This document shows, piece by piece, positions 42,630-51,690 of a DNA stretch of 64,000 nt; position 1 is the first letter of the stretch, and each line of letters starts with the position of its first letter. The notes under the pieces are model-generated. The model was given only the letters and a program-made list of their open reading frames with translations. It did not search any database and was not told where the DNA came from. The stretch is from JANQTF01 sp036835375 (lineage in GTDB: Bacteria > Bacteroidota > Bacteroidia > J057). Made by a program: the position numbers and the translations under genes. The DNA lies in assembly GCA_036835375.1 (NCBI GenBank), contig DAITMB010000005.1:16005-80004 (forward strand), read 5' to 3'.

Positions 42630-43316
42630 TTAATCTCCTCGCACAAAGCGCTTGATATTTGAAATATGCCCATACAGGACCATGATATCGCCTTCTTCGA
42701 GGAGCGTGTCGGCATTCGCGACGCCCTTGATCCGCGGCACTTGGTGATTGACTCCGAGGGCATTCTTTTCGCCGCTGACCTTCATCGTCGTGAGCACGAG
42801 GAGGTTGTATTTGTTGCGAAGCTCAAGGTCTTTGAGGCTTTTGCTATTGTATCGGGTGGGCACTTCCACCTCCACGATGTTGTAATCGTCGCACAGCTCA
42901 AATGACTCCACGACGCCTTTGATGGTGAGTTTCTTAGCCCAGCGGGTGGCGGTCTCTTCCTCAGGGTGCACAATTTCCATGACCCCCATGGCTTGTAGAA
43001 TGGTTTCGTGCAAGGGAGATACTGCCCTGGAAATAAGCCTTCTAGGCTTTTGTTGCTTCATCAGCGCTGTGGCCATGAGGTTAGCGCCTTCGTCTTCGCC
43101 GATACACACCATGATCACGTCGGTGTCCCGAAGCGGGAGGTTAGTGACGGCCATGGGATCCGTGGCATTGAGGCAGATGGTATGGGTGATTTTTTCCTTG
43201 TAAGACTCCACTTTCCCCATGTCGCTATCCACCCCGATCACTTCGTGGCCCATTTCTGTGAGTTGCTGAGCGATCATGGATCCAAAATTTCCGAGACCTA
43301 TGATGAGGTATTTCAT
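42630..43316 (-). CDS. K+ uptake regulatory protein, TrkA/KtrA family
   Basis: A 228-residue cytoplasmic RCK protein. The N-terminal Rossmann domain (YLIIGLGNFGSMIAQQL, VIGVDSDMGKVE, NATDPMAV) binds nucleotide, and the C-terminal ~80 residues (SLKDLELRNKYNLLVLTTM, ADTLLEEGDIMVLYG) are an RCK_C domain. It gates the KtrB channel according to ATP/ADP or c-di-AMP, depending on species. It is 15 bases downstream of the KtrB-like gene and surely co-transcribed. Confidence 0.93.
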   Translation of the reverse strand: MKYLIIGLGNFGSMIAQQLTEMGHEVIGVDSDMGKVESYKEKITHTICLNATDPMAVTNLPLRDTDVIMVCIGEDEGANLMATALMKQQKPRRLISRAVSPLHETILQAMGVMEIVHPEEETATRWAKKLTIKGVVESFELCDDYNIVEVEVPTRYNSKSLKDLELRNKYNLLVLTTMKVSGEKNALGVNHQVPRIKGVANADTLLEEGDIMVLYGHISNIKRFVRGD

Positions 43317-43331
43317 GTGTTGACGAGGTCG

Positions 43332-45053
43332 TTAATTTACAATGATGTCTTCGCTAGGATAGCGATACTTGAGGTGGCGCACCCGCCGAAAAATGGCCAA
43401 GAGGAAGGTGAGCATGGTCACCCGCCCCAAAAACATGGCAAAAACAAGGGTGACTTTGCTGGGGTCACTGAGGCTGCCCGTGATGCCCAAGCTCAGTCCT
43501 ACGGTACAGAACGCCGAGAAACTTTCAAAAGCCAGAACGATGAGAGACTGATCCGGTTCGAAGAGCACCAGGAAAAATGTGGTCAACCCGAGCATGATGA
43601 GTGAGAGGGAAATGATGGCAAAGGCTTTGTTGACTGATTGATCTGAAATTTGGCGCTTAAACACCTCAATCCGGTCTTTGCCACGGGCCATGCTGAGAAT
43701 ATGAAGAGTGCCAATGGCAAAAGTAGTGGTTTTGATTCCCCCGCCAGTGGAGGCAGGAGAGCCCCCGACCCACATCAAAAACAGCACAATCATGATCGTG
43801 TGAGGCAGCATGATGCTGGTATCAATCGCGTTAAATCCGGCAGTGCGCGGTGCCGTTCCGCTAAAAAAAGCCACGACGACTTTCCCCCACGCGCTGTGTT
43901 CTGCGAGGGTGTTGTTATATTCAAACAACAGAAATAGCACGGTACCAAACATCAGCAGGGCAGCCGTCGTGATCAACACAATGCGGGTATTGAGGTTGAT
44001 CACCCAAGGTCGATATACGACTTGCTGGTTGAGGCCGAGGGGAATCAGCTTGTTTACCAGTTGATAGCGAAGGTACTTAAGGGTGTTGAACAAGATTGGA
44101 AAACCAATGCCTCCCAAGACAAACAAAAATGAAATAGCAAGTTGAAGCGAATAGTTGAAGCGATAATCTATGTCGTAGAGGCTATTGGACAAAGTAGAAA
44201 AGCCTGCGTTGCAAAAGCTTGACACTGCGTGGAATATCGCGAAATAAAGTTTGTCTCCCGCAGAGGCATACAGGTCTTCCTCCAAGGTCATGTACACAAA
44301 GATGGCACCGATGGCTTCGATAGAGAAAGTGAGAACCAAGATGTTTTTTAGCACACTAAATACCTCGCCCAGTCGATCGGAGTTGACCATGTCCTTGAGG
44401 GCAAGGTGATTTTCGTAAGAGCTGCCTCCTTGAAAAAAGTAGCTAAAATAGCTGGTCAACGTCATGATGCCGATTCCTCCCAGCTGAAATAGCAGGAGGA
44501 TGATCACTTGGCCAAATTGGGTGAAATACGTTCCCGTGTCCACTACTACCAGCCCTGTCACGCACACCGCGCTGGTGGAAGTAAACAGGGCATCGACCAC
44601 AGAAATGCCGTTGGCAGTCGCGTTGGGCAAGAGAAGTAATCCCGTCCCCATGAGAATCAAGAAGAGAAAACTCAGCACGAACAACTGAGGAGGCGTGAGG
44701 TAGGATCGCCGAAAGACAATGGCGATCTGTGACAACTCCCTCAAAAATATCACGACCATCACCGCATATACCATTGGCACCGCGCCTTCGCTAAGCCCTC
44801 CGAGAAGAAAATGCCCCCACACGACTGCGATGATCCCCAACATCACAAGGTCCACTATCCACACTCGCTTACGCACCTTTCCTTTGGTCGCCAGGTATCG
44901 CAGGAAGATATGCGCCGCACACACCATCAACACCAAGTGATAGCCCCAATTGAAAAATAGTTCTGTGGCACTGTGTTCCACGACCCCAAGATCCAAGAGC
45001 ATGGCCCCCACAGTGGTGAGCAGTAACAAGACCAAATTTCGATCGCGTTTCAT
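43332..45053 (-). CDS. K+ transporter membrane subunit, TrkH/KtrB family
   Basis: A 573-residue inner-membrane K+ transporter. Four pore loops with selectivity-filter glycines are visible: STSAVCVTGLVVVDTG, AVSSFCNAGFSTL, SGTAPRTAGFNAID and SFSAFCTVGLSLGITG. The first ~125 residues add about four extra membrane segments in front of the KtrB core, a feature often seen in Bacteroidota. It pairs with the KtrA-like subunit directly downstream. Confidence 0.93.
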   Translation of the reverse strand: MKRDRNLVLLLLTTVGAMLLDLGVVEHSATELFFNWGYHLVLMVCAAHIFLRYLATKGKVRKRVWIVDLVMLGIIAVVWGHFLLGGLSEGAVPMVYAVMVVIFLRELSQIAIVFRRSYLTPPQLFVLSFLFLILMGTGLLLLPNATANGISVVDALFTSTSAVCVTGLVVVDTGTYFTQFGQVIILLLFQLGGIGIMTLTSYFSYFFQGGSSYENHLALKDMVNSDRLGEVFSVLKNILVLTFSIEAIGAIFVYMTLEEDLYASAGDKLYFAIFHAVSSFCNAGFSTLSNSLYDIDYRFNYSLQLAISFLFVLGGIGFPILFNTLKYLRYQLVNKLIPLGLNQQVVYRPWVINLNTRIVLITTAALLMFGTVLFLLFEYNNTLAEHSAWGKVVVAFFSGTAPRTAGFNAIDTSIMLPHTIMIVLFLMWVGGSPASTGGGIKTTTFAIGTLHILSMARGKDRIEVFKRQISDQSVNKAFAIISLSLIMLGLTTFFLVLFEPDQSLIVLAFESFSAFCTVGLSLGITGSLSDPSKVTLVFAMFLGRVTMLTFLLAIFRRVRHLKYRYPSEDIIVN

Positions 45054-45253
45054 GCAGATTGACGTAAGCCTCTCTCAACTTCCTCTTTCACAAGGGCGGC
45101 CAAAGGTAGCTCATTCTTTCAACATGAGATCCTTTGTTCCCATTGAAATGTTGAGTGAAGTATTTTTCAACAAAAGATTTCGCTGAATGTGAAGAAGGAG
45201 ATGTAGCCAACATTTACCCCCAAAGCTCAACAGGCTCGATTTCCCTTGGAATG

Positions 45254-45799
45254 TTAAGGGCACTGGAGCAGTCCCTCAGTCCGCGAGCGATTGAGCCTCA
45301 CGCTCGCCATGTTGTCACCGCAGCGTAAGTGGACCACATTTTCCTGCGTCTCGATCTGATCAAGAAAGAGCGTGCTCTGCACCACAAGATCACGGGGCTC
45401 CGATAGTTCTCTGGCTTCGAGATACATATAGGTGACATCACCTTCGACCTCTTTCCCCAACCAGTTGAGGGTGATACGCTGCCCCGCCAATCGCCATTGG
45501 ACCACGCGGTCTAGGTAAGAGGCGAGCCATTGATCGGCATGGACATGCTCCTTGGGGCTGCCCAAAGCCAACGCTTCGGCTCCCCAGCTCTCCACAACTT
45601 GCTCCAAATCATCGGTAAATACGCGGATGGTCACCCCCAGCAGGCGCTCTTCCGGAAAATAGGCGACCTCGGTGATGCTCACATAAAATGGATGCGCCGC
45701 AGAGAAAAGGACTCCCAGCAGGCAGGTTCCGTAAATGGCAAAAGCCTGACATCGATTTTTTGCCCATTTGTTCGCCCTGATTTCGTCCCCTATCTTCAT
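45254..45799 (-). CDS. Secreted or membrane-anchored DUF6702-like protein
   Basis: A 181-residue protein from the ATG at 45799 (MKIGDEIRANKWAKNRCQ); the frame stays open to 45994 but would overlap the recQ start region. After a basic N-terminus, a hydrophobic signal-like segment (FAIYGTCLLGVLFSA) precedes AHPFYVSITEVAYFPEERLLGVTIRVFTDDLE, the hallmark of a small Bacteroidota family that I recall as DUF6702. Function unknown. It is divergent from recQ with 99 bases between starts. Confidence 0.82.
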   Translation of the reverse strand: MKIGDEIRANKWAKNRCQAFAIYGTCLLGVLFSAAHPFYVSITEVAYFPEERLLGVTIRVFTDDLEQVVESWGAEALALGSPKEHVHADQWLASYLDRVVQWRLAGQRITLNWLGKEVEGDVTYMYLEARELSEPRDLVVQSTLFLDQIETQENVVHLRCGDNMASVRLNRSRTEGLLQCP

Positions 45800-45898
45800 C
45801 GACTGAATCTTTGGGTGTGGTAGTTTCTGTGCTGTCCTGCGATCGAACGAAGCCAAAGATACGACAACCTGGCACAATCTCTTGTCTCTCCATTTCTT

Positions 45899-47815
45899 AT
45901 GTCGGAATCCTCTCCACACGCCATCCTGCAACAATATTGGGGCTTTGATCGCTTTCGTCCCTTGCAAGAGGAGATCATCATGGCTGTCGCCCAAGGCAAA
46001 GACACGCTGGCTCTACTCCCTACAGGCGGCGGCAAATCAGTCTGTTTTCAAGTCCCGGGCCTCCTGCGTGGCGGGCTGACCCTGGTGATTTCGCCTCTGA
46101 TCTCTTTGATGAAAGATCAGGTGGAGCGCCTCAACCGGATGGGCATTGCGGCTACCTCCGTGACGAGCGACCTCAACAGCTTTCAGCTCGACCAAAAGTT
46201 GCAAGGAGCGATGAATGGAGCCTACCAATTTCTGTATTTGTCACCGGAGCGTTTGCAATCGGAGATCTTCAAGCAGCGGGTGGGCAAAATGCCGATTTCC
46301 CTGATTGCCGTCGATGAAGCGCACTGCATCTCCCAATGGGGCCACGATTTCCGGCCTTCCTATCGGCAAATTACCACCTTGCGGGAGGTGCATCCTGCCG
46401 TGCCCATCATTGCACTCACGGCTTCCGCCACCCCCCGTGTGCAGGAAGACATCATGGCACAGCTCGCCTTGAAGTCGCCCGCGAGATTTGCCAAGTCCTT
46501 TGCTCGTCCCAATCTCCGATATTTTGTGCTGGAGGAGACCCGCGTCACGGAGCGAATTCTGGAGATCGCCCGCCGAACCCTCGGCACCGGCATTGTGTAT
46601 GCCCGCACGCGCAAGGCGACCGAAGAGTTGGCCACCAAACTCACGGCAGTTGGGGTGAGCGCAGCTGCTTATCACGGAGGCCTCACAAGTTCGCAGCGCC
46701 ACCTCACGCAGGAGCGCTGGCAATCTGGAGAGGTGCGGGTAGTCGCCGCGACCAATGCATTTGGGATGGGCATCGACAAGCCCGACGTCCGATTTGTCCT
46801 TCACTACCATCTTCCCGCAGACCTCGAAAGCTACTATCAAGAAGCTGGTCGCGGCGGTCGTGATGGACTTACCTCTTTGGCCATTGCTTTTCTCAATCCA
46901 GCCGACCTCTACACGCTCGAGCGATGGGTGAAGCAGCAATATCCCACCTGGGAACAACTCACCCACACGTATCATCTCCTTTGCAACGAATTTCACATCA
47001 CCATCAAAGCCCCTGATCCTCAGCCCCGCTTGCTCGACCTGAGCGGCCTGTCAAAAAAAACCCAGATCACGCCTGTGACGCTTTATCGCTGCCTCTCCCT
47101 GCTCCATCAGGAGGGGGTGCTGGCTATCTCTGACGATCGCGACGACTATGCTTACCTCATGGTGAGACTCAGCCCCGGCGACTATTGGGCATATAAGCAG
47201 CAGCATCCTTCCCTAGAAAAATTCCTTGATTTCCTGCTGCGAACCCTCGGCGGGGAAGTTTATGTACGAGAGTGTCGCCTGCTGCCGCATCACTGGCAAG
47301 AAAAGATGGGGATCGAGCCTTCGCAATGGCAGGCCATCATGGATCGCTTGGTGCAGCAACAAGTCATCTTTTATCAAGCGCCGCGGGCACAGCCGGTGAT
47401 TCAGTTTTGGCAGGCGCGGCAATTGCTCCAAAAGCAATCGCTCCACTGGGACAAATATGAATTCCTGCGGGAGGAGGGCGAGCGAAAATTGACTGCTATG
47501 TTGGCTTATGCCCGGCGACAAGATCGCTGCCGCAGCCTGTTGATTCAAGAATACTTTGGCGAACAAGATGCCAAGCCATGCGGCGTGTGCGATGTGTGCA
47601 TTGGGCGATATAAGGCTACGGTGAATGACGATGAATTCAGCCAGATCCAAAAAAACGTCTTGGATATGCTCCGAAAAGCGCCGATGGGATACCGCGACAT
47701 TGTGCGATATGGCAAAGTAGGAAGCCCTGCCCAGCGAGAGAAAGTGATCCGCTTTCTGCTGGATCGGCAACTCATTCAGCTCAATGAAGATGGCAAGCTT
47801 TGTCTGCCAGGTTGA
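45899..47815 (+). CDS. recQ: ATP-dependent DNA helicase RecQ
   Basis: A 638-residue 3'-5' helicase of recombination and fork repair. Motifs: LALLPTGGGKSVCFQVPGL (Walker A), ISPLISLMKDQV, the DEAH-box variant AVDEAHCISQWGHDFRPSY, ALTASATPRVQ, GIVYARTRKATEEL, ATNAFGMGIDKPDVRFV and YYQEAGRGGRDG. The RecQ-Ct zinc site is reduced to CRSLLIQEYFG with CGVCDVC. No HRDC domain follows; the last ~70 residues are a winged-helix-like tail. This is the shorter RecQ form common in Bacteroidota. Confidence 0.95.
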   Translation: MSESSPHAILQQYWGFDRFRPLQEEIIMAVAQGKDTLALLPTGGGKSVCFQVPGLLRGGLTLVISPLISLMKDQVERLNRMGIAATSVTSDLNSFQLDQKLQGAMNGAYQFLYLSPERLQSEIFKQRVGKMPISLIAVDEAHCISQWGHDFRPSYRQITTLREVHPAVPIIALTASATPRVQEDIMAQLALKSPARFAKSFARPNLRYFVLEETRVTERILEIARRTLGTGIVYARTRKATEELATKLTAVGVSAAAYHGGLTSSQRHLTQERWQSGEVRVVAATNAFGMGIDKPDVRFVLHYHLPADLESYYQEAGRGGRDGLTSLAIAFLNPADLYTLERWVKQQYPTWEQLTHTYHLLCNEFHITIKAPDPQPRLLDLSGLSKKTQITPVTLYRCLSLLHQEGVLAISDDRDDYAYLMVRLSPGDYWAYKQQHPSLEKFLDFLLRTLGGEVYVRECRLLPHHWQEKMGIEPSQWQAIMDRLVQQQVIFYQAPRAQPVIQFWQARQLLQKQSLHWDKYEFLREEGERKLTAMLAYARRQDRCRSLLIQEYFGEQDAKPCGVCDVCIGRYKATVNDDEFSQIQKNVLDMLRKAPMGYRDIVRYGKVGSPAQREKVIRFLLDRQLIQLNEDGKLCLPG

Positions 47816-47904
47816 CCGTGGCCCGAACTGTGTCGCGCCATTGTGGCGGAAATACCCCCTTGGCATGGTGTTAGATCAGTGTTTAAACAACCTTATCTCT
47901 ACAC

Positions 47905-48399
47905 ATGTCATTAACACGATTCCAATCCCAATATCCCGAGCACGCTGATGAGCTTGCTCGTCACCTCGACGACTTACTCCAAGATTTTCAAGTATATCAT
48001 ACCAACGTGCGCAGCCTTCGGTGGAATCGGCACTTGCGACCCTTCCTCGAATTAGGACCTAAACTGGGCTTGCTTGATCGCGTGACCCTCGACAATACAG
48101 ACACCATTGCGGAGCACCTCATCGGCATGGGCTACGCGCCTCAATCCCGAATGAACACGCAGAGCCAAGGCTTGGTTCCTTCGCGCGTGAAGCTCATACA
48201 ACCAAGTCCTCAGGTTGTCCGATCGCTGGAAGACCTGATTAACAGCAGCTTGGACTTGCTCCGGTCGGTGCATGAGGTATTGCATCTCGCACAAGATCTG
48301 CGGGAAAATACCACCATGGAATTGATGACAAGATTTTCGATGCAACTGCGATTTGCCATCCACGCATTCACCTTGACACGGTTGGCCTTGCAGAACTGA
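47905..48399 (+). CDS. Dps-like ferritin-fold protein with degenerate iron site
   Basis: A 164-residue, all-helical protein of Dps size. The order of motifs matches Dps: DLLQDFQVYHTNVRSLRWN in the first helix (the HxxHWN region) and DNTDTIAEHLIGMGYAP in the second. The Asp66 and Glu70 ligands are kept. However, the His of HWN is Arg39 and the second His ligand position (usually in FxxLH) is replaced in RPFLELG. The dinuclear ferroxidase site is therefore probably incomplete. It may bind DNA or shield it without oxidising iron. The gene is alone, 89 bases after recQ. Confidence 0.75.
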   Translation: MSLTRFQSQYPEHADELARHLDDLLQDFQVYHTNVRSLRWNRHLRPFLELGPKLGLLDRVTLDNTDTIAEHLIGMGYAPQSRMNTQSQGLVPSRVKLIQPSPQVVRSLEDLINSSLDLLRSVHEVLHLAQDLRENTTMELMTRFSMQLRFAIHAFTLTRLALQN

Positions 48400-48455
48400 T
48401 CGGGAGATGTTTTTGGAAAAAATTTAGAACGCTGCGGTTGAGCTCTTTCAGAGAT

Positions 48456-48887
48456 TCACACAAAAGGGAGCTGCACCACGCCAGTCCAGTATTCCAAAGT
48501 TGCCCGAAGGATGGCAGCATCACGCTGGGATCCTTCGGGCATCGGCACCACTGCCGAAATGGGCAATTGGTAGAGCTGTGACATCAAATTGCGATCATTT
48601 TGCGGGCACATGATGATGAAAGGAACCTTTCTGCCAAATTCCTTCGCTCTGAGCACAGATACTTCATTCGTCAGGCTATCAATATCTCCTGTGAAATAAT
48701 AAAACACCAAATGGGGAGCAGGATAATCCCTGCGATCATAGGGAGGTTTCATGCCCAAATAATCGGACAAGGAGAGTAAGCCGGATAAGGATTGTATCGA
48801 TACGCTCGGTAACTGCTGACCACACCATTGCTTCAGGCTGTGCTCAAGGTCCACTGTGAAGTGGCAAAGTAAGAGGGTTGCGGTCAT
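48456..48887 (-). CDS. Pseudo-receiver (REC-like) protein lacking the phospho-acceptor
   Basis: A 143-residue single-domain protein. Order and spacing fit a receiver fold of the Rcp1-type: a central strand HLVFYYFTGDIDSL where the acceptor Asp should be, then VPFIIMCPQNDRNLMSQLYQLPISAVVPMPEG and the C-terminal RATLEYWTGVVQLP. That ending is very close to the YWLEVVxLP seen in Rcp1-like response regulators. The N-terminal acidic pair is missing (LLLCHFTVD), there is no clear acceptor Asp, and the Lys in the KP motif is absent (VVPMPEG). It likely works as an unphosphorylated binding module. It is not next to any kinase. Confidence 0.7.
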   Translation of the reverse strand: MTATLLLCHFTVDLEHSLKQWCGQQLPSVSIQSLSGLLSLSDYLGMKPPYDRRDYPAPHLVFYYFTGDIDSLTNEVSVLRAKEFGRKVPFIIMCPQNDRNLMSQLYQLPISAVVPMPEGSQRDAAILRATLEYWTGVVQLPFV

Positions 48888-49063
48888 TGCTTGGTAGGAA
48901 TTATTCCTTCTAGATTCAAAGATTGCTTAAACTCCCATGATTCCCAAAGGATATTTGCCGGAAACCTATTGGGAATTTTTCCTTATAGATATTTCAGAAA
49001 TAGGTAAACAACAGAGATTAGCAAATCTAATATCTAAAACAATCGGCTCCAAATAATTTATAC
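48888..49063. other. AT-rich intergenic stretch
   Basis: No gene or motif is seen between the pseudo-receiver start and the dapD hairpin. Confidence 0.4.
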
Positions 49064-49091
49064 GGGAAGAGGCTTTTGCATACCTCTTCCC
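49064..49091 (-). terminator. Hairpin downstream of dapD
   Basis: GGGAAGAGG (49064-49072) pairs perfectly with CCTCTTCCC (49083-49091), loop 10. It is 58 bases past the dapD stop; no T-run follows on that strand. Confidence 0.45.
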
Positions 49092-49148
49092 ATGTATTAA
49101 CTTCTCATTTTGCCTCTACATACGATAAATTTGCTCCTCAGTCTTCAT

Positions 49149-49964
49149 TTAGACACTTACTCCAAAGTCCCTAAGCGCATCATTGAGGGAGACTTTCTTG
49201 TCCGTGGAAGGTTTTCTTTTTCCAATAATTAATGCACATGACACCTGGTATTCGCCCGCTGGAAATGCCTTCGGATAAGTTCCGGGAATTACCACACTCC
49301 CGTCGGGCACATAGCCTTTCCACTCTTTGGGGGTAGATCCTGACACATCAATGATTTTGGTAGAGGCAGTGAGCACCACATTTGCCCCCAAAACGGCTTC
49401 TTGTCCCACACGCACACCTTCCACCACAATGGCCCGACTCCCAATGAACGCGTGGTCTTCAATGATCACAGGCGCTGCTTGCACCGGCTCCAGCACCCCA
49501 CCGATCCCTACCCCACCACTGAGGTGAACATCTTTGCCGATCTGAGCGCAAGACCCCACCGTGGCCCATGTATCTACCATGGTTCCAGAATCCACATAGG
49601 CCCCAATATTGACATAGCTCGGCATCATGACCACCCCACGGGCCAGGTATGCCCCATAGCGAACCGTCGCTGGCGGCACCACCCGCACCCCTTGGGCTTG
49701 AAAGTCGCGCTTGAGTGCCATTTTGTCGTGGTATTCAAAGGGTGGTAATTCGATGGTCTGCATCTGTCGAATCGGAAAATACAGGATCACCGCTTTTTTC
49801 ACCCAGTCGTTTACCTGCCAGCCATCGGGTGTGGGTTCGGCACAGCGCAGTTGCCCTTTGTCGAGCGCTTCGATCACGTGGTCGATGGCCTCCCGGGTAC
49901 GTGGTTCCTGAAGCAGCTCCCGGTGGTCCCAGGCGGATTCGATGATGGTCTGTATGTCTTGCAT
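49149..49964 (-). CDS. dapD: Tetrahydrodipicolinate N-succinyltransferase
   Basis: A 271-residue trimeric enzyme with a left-handed beta-helix. It adds succinyl to tetrahydrodipicolinate, the step that commits to the succinylase branch of lysine/DAP synthesis. Seen: TPDGWQVNDWVKKAVILYF, PPATVRYGAYLARGVVMMPSYVNIGAYVDSGTMVDTWATVGSCAQIG (hexapeptide repeats), GGVGIGGVLEPVQA, IEDHAFIGSRAIVVEG and VIPGTYP. It is a single gene here; dapA lies far off at 26726-27616. Confidence 0.97.
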   Translation of the reverse strand: MQDIQTIIESAWDHRELLQEPRTREAIDHVIEALDKGQLRCAEPTPDGWQVNDWVKKAVILYFPIRQMQTIELPPFEYHDKMALKRDFQAQGVRVVPPATVRYGAYLARGVVMMPSYVNIGAYVDSGTMVDTWATVGSCAQIGKDVHLSGGVGIGGVLEPVQAAPVIIEDHAFIGSRAIVVEGVRVGQEAVLGANVVLTASTKIIDVSGSTPKEWKGYVPDGSVVIPGTYPKAFPAGEYQVSCALIIGKRKPSTDKKVSLNDALRDFGVSV

Positions 49965-50010
49965 AGGTTTTCGGTACGAGTGACAATGGCCACAAAGTAA
50001 CCGAAAAAAC

Positions 50011-51534
50011 CTATTCTAATGGAAAATACTCCCACGCGCCGATGTCGAACCCCTCATAACGAAGACTGTCGGATCGATTGCGGAAGTCATCGAGGTAGAG
50101 AGAAGACCCAGCGGGCAGATCTTGGCCTGCATTGATGACCGGGCTTCCGGCTTGTGGGCGATAGTCGCGCAGGCTCGAATTCTGGAAAAGCGGATCGCGA
50201 TCCACTGCGCCTTCCGACATGTAGGAGCGCACTGTGGGCCTCAATTCTTCGTCCACGCGAAGCAGGCAATGGTCAAAGAGGAGGCGGGTATAGCCCTGGA
50301 TACTGTCCAATACGACTTCATCATCTTCGCTTCCCCACACGATGGTGTTGACCAACTCAATGTCCGTAGGATAGCTAGCAATGGTCTGGTCATCAATGTA
50401 CCACCAGTCGGTGATCAAGAGTTGCGGTGTGCGGCGGGAAAAGCGAAACAGGCTGTAGTTTGCAAATGTGCAATTATAGAAGCGATAATGGCCCCCGCCA
50501 AGAAGCGCCAGCGTGCGCTGTTTGCAGGTGTTCACGATGCTGTTTTCCATGAAAATGGCGGGAGGACTGCTCAGGGCTGTGCCTGTGTCGTCGGATCCTA
50601 CAGCGAGAATACCATGAACGCCCATGTTTTTTATCTCGGAATACTGGATCGTGAGTTTGGGCTGGAGCGTGATGCTCGGGCCATTGACCTGAATGCCCAA
50701 TTGGGCATTTTTGACTACGCAATGCTTGAGGCGGTTGTCTCGGCTTGTTTCGCGGAACCATAAGCCACGCCATTGAGCAGGATTTTCCTGGTAGAGTGAG
50801 TCCAGCCTCGCCCCTTGGAAGTTGATCGGGCTTTCGCGCGTGCCTTCCGCGATGAGGGTCCCATCGACAATGAGCCAAGAGTAAAGCCCGAAAGTGGGAT
50901 TTCCCAAGCTATCGGTGACCCCAAATTGATAAGGAGTGAAAAAAATATCGGTTCCGGGCAACACTGTCACAGTGACACCTTCGGGAATGAAAATCGGCCC
51001 GTCCATGATGATAGGCTTGTCGGGCGTGAGAACGGTGTCCTGCCGAAAAAAGAAGCCCTCAATGTTCAAAAAATTGCCTTCCTGCAAGATGCGCGAACGA
51101 AGGAAGTAGGCATCCAGAATAAATGCCTCGATCGGAACGAACTGCAATTCTCCATTGACTTCAAACCAAATGCGGTCAGTCGCCAGATTGTCACGCTCCT
51201 GAGACTTGAGGCTGATGAACATGTGGAGGCTGTCTTGTGACAGCAAGGTGAGGGTTTGCACCTCGTTGGCTTGAATGCCATCTACGATGAGATTGAACTC
51301 TGAGCCGCTGCCCTTTTCAAGCCACACCCGATCAATGGTGATGGTTCTCCCCGTCTCATTGAACACGAGCAGGCGTTCCGAAGGCGTGAGAAAGGTGGTG
51401 AATACTGTGTCGAACATGACAGTATCTCGTGAGAATACCAACAATCCCTCTTCTCCTGGGTTCACTGGGCGGTCGCAAGAGGAGGAAAGCCACAGGGTGC
51501 AGGTAGCGCAGATCGCAAGCCAAATCCATTTCAT
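50011..51534 (-). CDS. Large lipoprotein with parallel beta-helix repeats
   Basis: A 507-residue lipoprotein from the ATG at 51534 (MKWIWLAICATCTLWLSSSC) with lipidated Cys20; an upstream ATG at 51663 would put 43 unrelated residues in front. The next ~150 residues are strand-rich (FSRDTVMFDTVFTTFLTPSERLLVFNETGRTI, a segment I recognise from Bacteroidota surface proteins). From about residue 180 on, repeated short strands (VTVLPGTDIFFTPY, WRGLWFRETSRDNRLKHCVVKNAQLGI, TIQYSEIKNMGVHGI) look like a right-handed beta-helix. It ends DIGAWEYFP. Probable role on the outer surface; function unknown. Confidence 0.82.
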   Translation of the reverse strand: MKWIWLAICATCTLWLSSSCDRPVNPGEEGLLVFSRDTVMFDTVFTTFLTPSERLLVFNETGRTITIDRVWLEKGSGSEFNLIVDGIQANEVQTLTLLSQDSLHMFISLKSQERDNLATDRIWFEVNGELQFVPIEAFILDAYFLRSRILQEGNFLNIEGFFFRQDTVLTPDKPIIMDGPIFIPEGVTVTVLPGTDIFFTPYQFGVTDSLGNPTFGLYSWLIVDGTLIAEGTRESPINFQGARLDSLYQENPAQWRGLWFRETSRDNRLKHCVVKNAQLGIQVNGPSITLQPKLTIQYSEIKNMGVHGILAVGSDDTGTALSSPPAIFMENSIVNTCKQRTLALLGGGHYRFYNCTFANYSLFRFSRRTPQLLITDWWYIDDQTIASYPTDIELVNTIVWGSEDDEVVLDSIQGYTRLLFDHCLLRVDEELRPTVRSYMSEGAVDRDPLFQNSSLRDYRPQAGSPVINAGQDLPAGSSLYLDDFRNRSDSLRYEGFDIGAWEYFPLE

Positions 51535-51690
51535 AGTCACAAACATACGGGCCAATTCCGGTGAATTCCAGGGTAAAAATATACTCTTTGATACGTTAAT
51601 GGTTGAAGAAAACCCAGTCTTGCCAGAGCAATCCACCGCTCGCAACTCCCCGACCAGTTGCAAGAGTCGGTTTCGAGCAGCAAGTTTGCA

